Origin: Streptomyces sp. CC228A
Lineage (GTDB): Bacteria > Actinomycetota > Actinomycetes > Streptomycetales > Streptomycetaceae
DNA: 64,000 nt
Direction: 5' to 3'
Assembly: GCF_021390935.1 (NCBI RefSeq)
Contig: NZ_JAJPUI010000002.1
Span: 868,001 to 932,000 of the forward strand
Shown here: in pieces, positions 62,091-64,000 of the stretch
How the letters are laid out: each line of letters begins with the position of its first letter
Numbering within the stretch: position 1 is the stretch's first letter
Notes under the pieces: generated by a model
Seen by the model: only the letters and a program-made list of their open reading frames with translations
The model's database searches: none
Told to the model about the DNA's origin: nothing
Translations under genes and position numbers: made by a program

Positions 62091-62425
62091 GCCTGTGCCC
62101 TCTCGACCCCTTCTCTCATGCCGGCTTCCCTTGATCCGGACGAAGTGACGAGCTTCTTCACACCGACCAGAACCTCAGTTGATCTCTTGGACCCGCGAGC
62201 CTTGGCCAGCAGTCCTGCCGCCTGGTCGCCAGTGTGGCAGGCCAGCTCCAGGTCTCCCTGCCTGGCCTGCGCCAGCGCAAGGTACGCGGTGTAGTAGGTA
62301 CGGTTCCGAACGAGGTCGCCCCTGATTGCCCCGAGGGCGCGATGCAGGTGGTACTCGGCACGGTCGTTGACTCCGAGTCGGAACCAGACGATCGAGGTCA
62401 GGCCGTCGAATTCGGCCTCGTCGTA
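62081..62425 (-). pseudogene. C-terminal fragment of a TPR-type regulator, cut by an IS630-type element
   Basis: Continuous minus-strand frame from the IS border: DEAEFDGLTSIVWFRLGVNDRAEYHLHRALGAI, TYYTAYLALAQARQGDLELACHTGDQAAGLLAKARGSKRSTEVL, ending GVERAQAWI at 62081. Helical TPR-like pairs of this kind form the C-terminal half of many streptomycete XRE-family regulators. Removing the element and one TA joins it in frame to the fragment at 63532-63983 (RPPWIGFY-DEAEFDGL). Its stop overlaps the GNAT start. Confidence 0.82.
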
Positions 62426-63531
62426 TTGATCAGAAACTCATGGGGTTCTCGTCCATGACGTAGCGGACGTGTGGGCCACCGAAGTAGCCGCGGACGATGT
62501 GCGGCTGACGCTGACGCCTGCGGAAGAAGCGGCGGGTTTCGGCAGCGAGTTCGGCCTGGTCGCGGGCCCGGTGCTGCTTGGGCAGGCTGTGCTTGAGGTC
62601 GGCGTTGACCAGCTCGTCGGGGTTCAGCTCGGGCGAGTACGGGGGCAGGAAGTGCAGCTCTACATCATCGGGGTGGGCGGCGAGCCAGTCGCGGACCTTC
62701 TTCGAGCGGTGCGCGGAGTGACCGTCGACCACGAGGTGGACCTTGTGGTCGAAGTGGCCGGCGAGCCGGCCCAGGAAGCGGCACATCACTTCGGCGGTGA
62801 AGGACTCGGTGAAGACCATGAAGTGCATCCGGCCCTTGGTGCTGATCGCCGACATCGCGTTCACGGAGAACCGGTTCCCGCTCCGCCGCACGACGGGCGT
62901 CTTCCCCTTCTCACCCCAGGTGCGGCCGGTGACCTGGTCGGATCGGATGCCGACCTGGTCGGCGAAGAGGATCTCGCCGCCGTCTTTCTTCGCCTGCACG
63001 CGGATCTTCGGCCAGGTCTCTTCATGCCAGCGCCGGACGGCCTCGGGGTCCTGCTCGACGGCCCGCTTGTCCGGGCGCTGGAAGGACAGCCCCCATCGCT
63101 TCAAATACTTGCCCACCCCCACCTCGGTCAGCCGCACCCGGTACAGCTTCGCGATCAGCTCGCCCACCAGCCGCCGTGTCCACAGCTGACCGGAAAGCCC
63201 CACGTCACACGGCCGGTGGTCCAGGACCGCCTGCCGCACCGCGGCCTGCTCGGCCTCCCCGAGCACCTGGTGCACACCGACCGGCTTACCCCGAGGACGC
63301 ATGACCAGGGCCTCCCGACCACCGGCCTGCCACTTCGCCCACCAGCCGTCGACCGCCTTCAGCGACACCCCGAACACTGCCGCCACGTCCTCGCGGTCCC
63401 GCCCCGCCATCAGAGCGGCCACCGCCCGCAGCCGCAGGGCCTCCTGCGCCGACGGCGACAGATGCCGCGCGTCCCCCACCAGATCGCTCACACCCACCCA
63501 ACGACCCAGAACCCAAACCGTTTCTGATCAA
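62426..63531 (-). mobile_element. IS630-type insertion element with TA duplication
   Basis: 1106 bp. Both ends begin TTGATCAGAAAC (left at 62426; right as the complement ending at 63531). The flanking dinucleotide TA is duplicated (62424-62425 and 63532-63533), as expected for IS630/Tc1 elements. One transposase gene fills the element. Deleting the element plus one TA rebuilds an uninterrupted gene. Confidence 0.92.
62430..63497 (-). CDS. IS630-family transposase
   Basis: 355 residues. N-terminal helix-turn-helix domains (LMAGRDREDVAAVFGVSLKAVDGWWAKWQAGG), winged-helix part (TRRLVGELIAKLYRVRLTEVGVGKYLKRWGL), and the DDE nuclease: EILFADQVGIRSD, HLVVDGHSAHRSKKVRDWL, LPPYSPELNPDELVNADLKHSLP. 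All three acidic residues are present and the frame is whole, so it may be active. The stop lies almost at the left inverted repeat. Confidence 0.95.
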   Translation of the reverse strand: MGVSDLVGDARHLSPSAQEALRLRAVAALMAGRDREDVAAVFGVSLKAVDGWWAKWQAGGREALVMRPRGKPVGVHQVLGEAEQAAVRQAVLDHRPCDVGLSGQLWTRRLVGELIAKLYRVRLTEVGVGKYLKRWGLSFQRPDKRAVEQDPEAVRRWHEETWPKIRVQAKKDGGEILFADQVGIRSDQVTGRTWGEKGKTPVVRRSGNRFSVNAMSAISTKGRMHFMVFTESFTAEVMCRFLGRLAGHFDHKVHLVVDGHSAHRSKKVRDWLAAHPDDVELHFLPPYSPELNPDELVNADLKHSLPKQHRARDQAELAAETRRFFRRRQRQPHIVRGYFGGPHVRYVMDENPMSF

Positions 63532-63983
63532 TAGAAGCCGATCCACGGAGGGCGTTCCACAGGTGCTGCCCTGCCGAACGAACGCTCAGCGGCCGCGAGC
63601 GCTTTCAAGGCCGCAGCTTGGTCCCTTCTGCCCGCATGCGCGTGGGCGTTGCGCATGTGAGCCAGTGAGGCGTATAGGGGGTCGGCTTTGGCGACCCGTT
63701 GACCCTTGGCTGCTTCCGCTGCGGCAGAGACTTCGGCGAAGTCCCCACACTGGCTGGCGACCAAAGCCAAGTGATTCCAGACGTGGTATTGCGTTTCGCT
63801 GTCGCCTGACAGGCCGGCCAGAGTCACCGCCGAGTCCAGGTGGTCACGTGCCCGCGTACGGGCTCGTGCGTCGATGGCCGCGAATGCAGCCGAGCACGTC
63901 ACATTCGACGCGAGCGAATAGAGTTTCGACCTGACACGTGCGGAAGCCCCGCCTCCCGCTAGTGTCTCGTGATTCCGTTGGCG
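63532..63983 (-). pseudogene. N-proximal fragment of the interrupted TPR-type regulator
   Basis: Open minus-strand frame up to the IS border: SKLYSLASNVTCSAAFAAIDARARTRARDHLDSAVTLAGLSGDSETQYHVWNHLALVASQCGDFAEVSAAAEAA, then HMRNAHAHAGRRDQAAALKALAAAERSFGRAAP and PPWIGFY. TPR-like helices. An in-frame TAA at 63984-63986 closes the frame before any helix-turn-helix, so the true N-terminus is missing, through another frameshift or a second insertion beginning near 63960. The gene is broken in any case. Confidence 0.78.
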
Positions 63984-64000
63984 TTACTTGATCCTGTGTG

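Overview
The window is chromosomal DNA from a Streptomyces-like actinomycete. Base composition is very GC-rich with strong third-position GC. Gene content (acyl-CoA carboxylase with an epsilon subunit, AfsQ1/AfsQ2/SigQ, leaderless genes starting in GTG, long GC-rich intergenic repeats) and gene order resemble, from memory, the S. coelicolor core region around afsQ1 and pccB. No tRNA, rRNA, CRISPR array, phage or secondary-metabolite cluster was seen.

Layout. 1-8.0 kb: end of birA, pccB plus its epsilon subunit, a YunG-like gene, maf, a membrane protein, the biotinylated alpha subunit accA2 and a TetR regulator. 8.0-21 kb: DeoR-type regulator, LpdA-like flavoprotein, pnp, a phosphosugar mutase, an IS110-type element, deoC and two aldehyde dehydrogenase genes, the second lacking its catalytic half. 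21-27.4 kb: uridine kinase, sigQ, afsQ1-afsQ2, a lipoprotein, a VanZ-like protein and PspC. 27.4-34.8 kb: small secreted protein, adenosine deaminase, hydrolase, LysR/MFS pair, L,D-transpeptidase, ECF sigma factor and STAS protein. 34.8-43.3 kb: deoA, cdd, a BMP-type nucleoside ABC importer and a second cytidine deaminase. 43.9-52.8 kb: an M20 amidohydrolase, then a nonulosonic-acid glycopolymer cluster (NeuB, a CMP-sugar synthetase/HAD fusion, two polysialyltransferase-like proteins, two further glycosyltransferases). 52.8-64 kb: MerR, LysE, acyl-CoA mutase large subunit, second L,D-transpeptidase, ECF sigma factor with a membrane partner, GNAT, and a TPR-type regulator gene split by an IS630-type element.

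How parts work together. The main system is a dispersed nucleoside-salvage regulon. A 12-bp palindrome (CTACGCGCGTAG) or a close variant lies before pnp, deoC, add, deoA, the ABC ATPase and the BMP lipoprotein, so import, deamination, phosphorolysis, mutase and aldolase steps may share one regulator. In pnp, deoC and add the site sits on promoters that appear leaderless. The aldehyde dehydrogenase next to deoC could oxidise the acetaldehyde that DeoC releases.

Sequence quality. At least seven otherwise intact genes are broken by single-base losses, nearly all inside G or C runs, and each is repaired by restoring one base per break. This looks like systematic homopolymer under-calling rather than decay. 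Very long open frames crossing several genes on either strand are GC artefacts and were not annotated.
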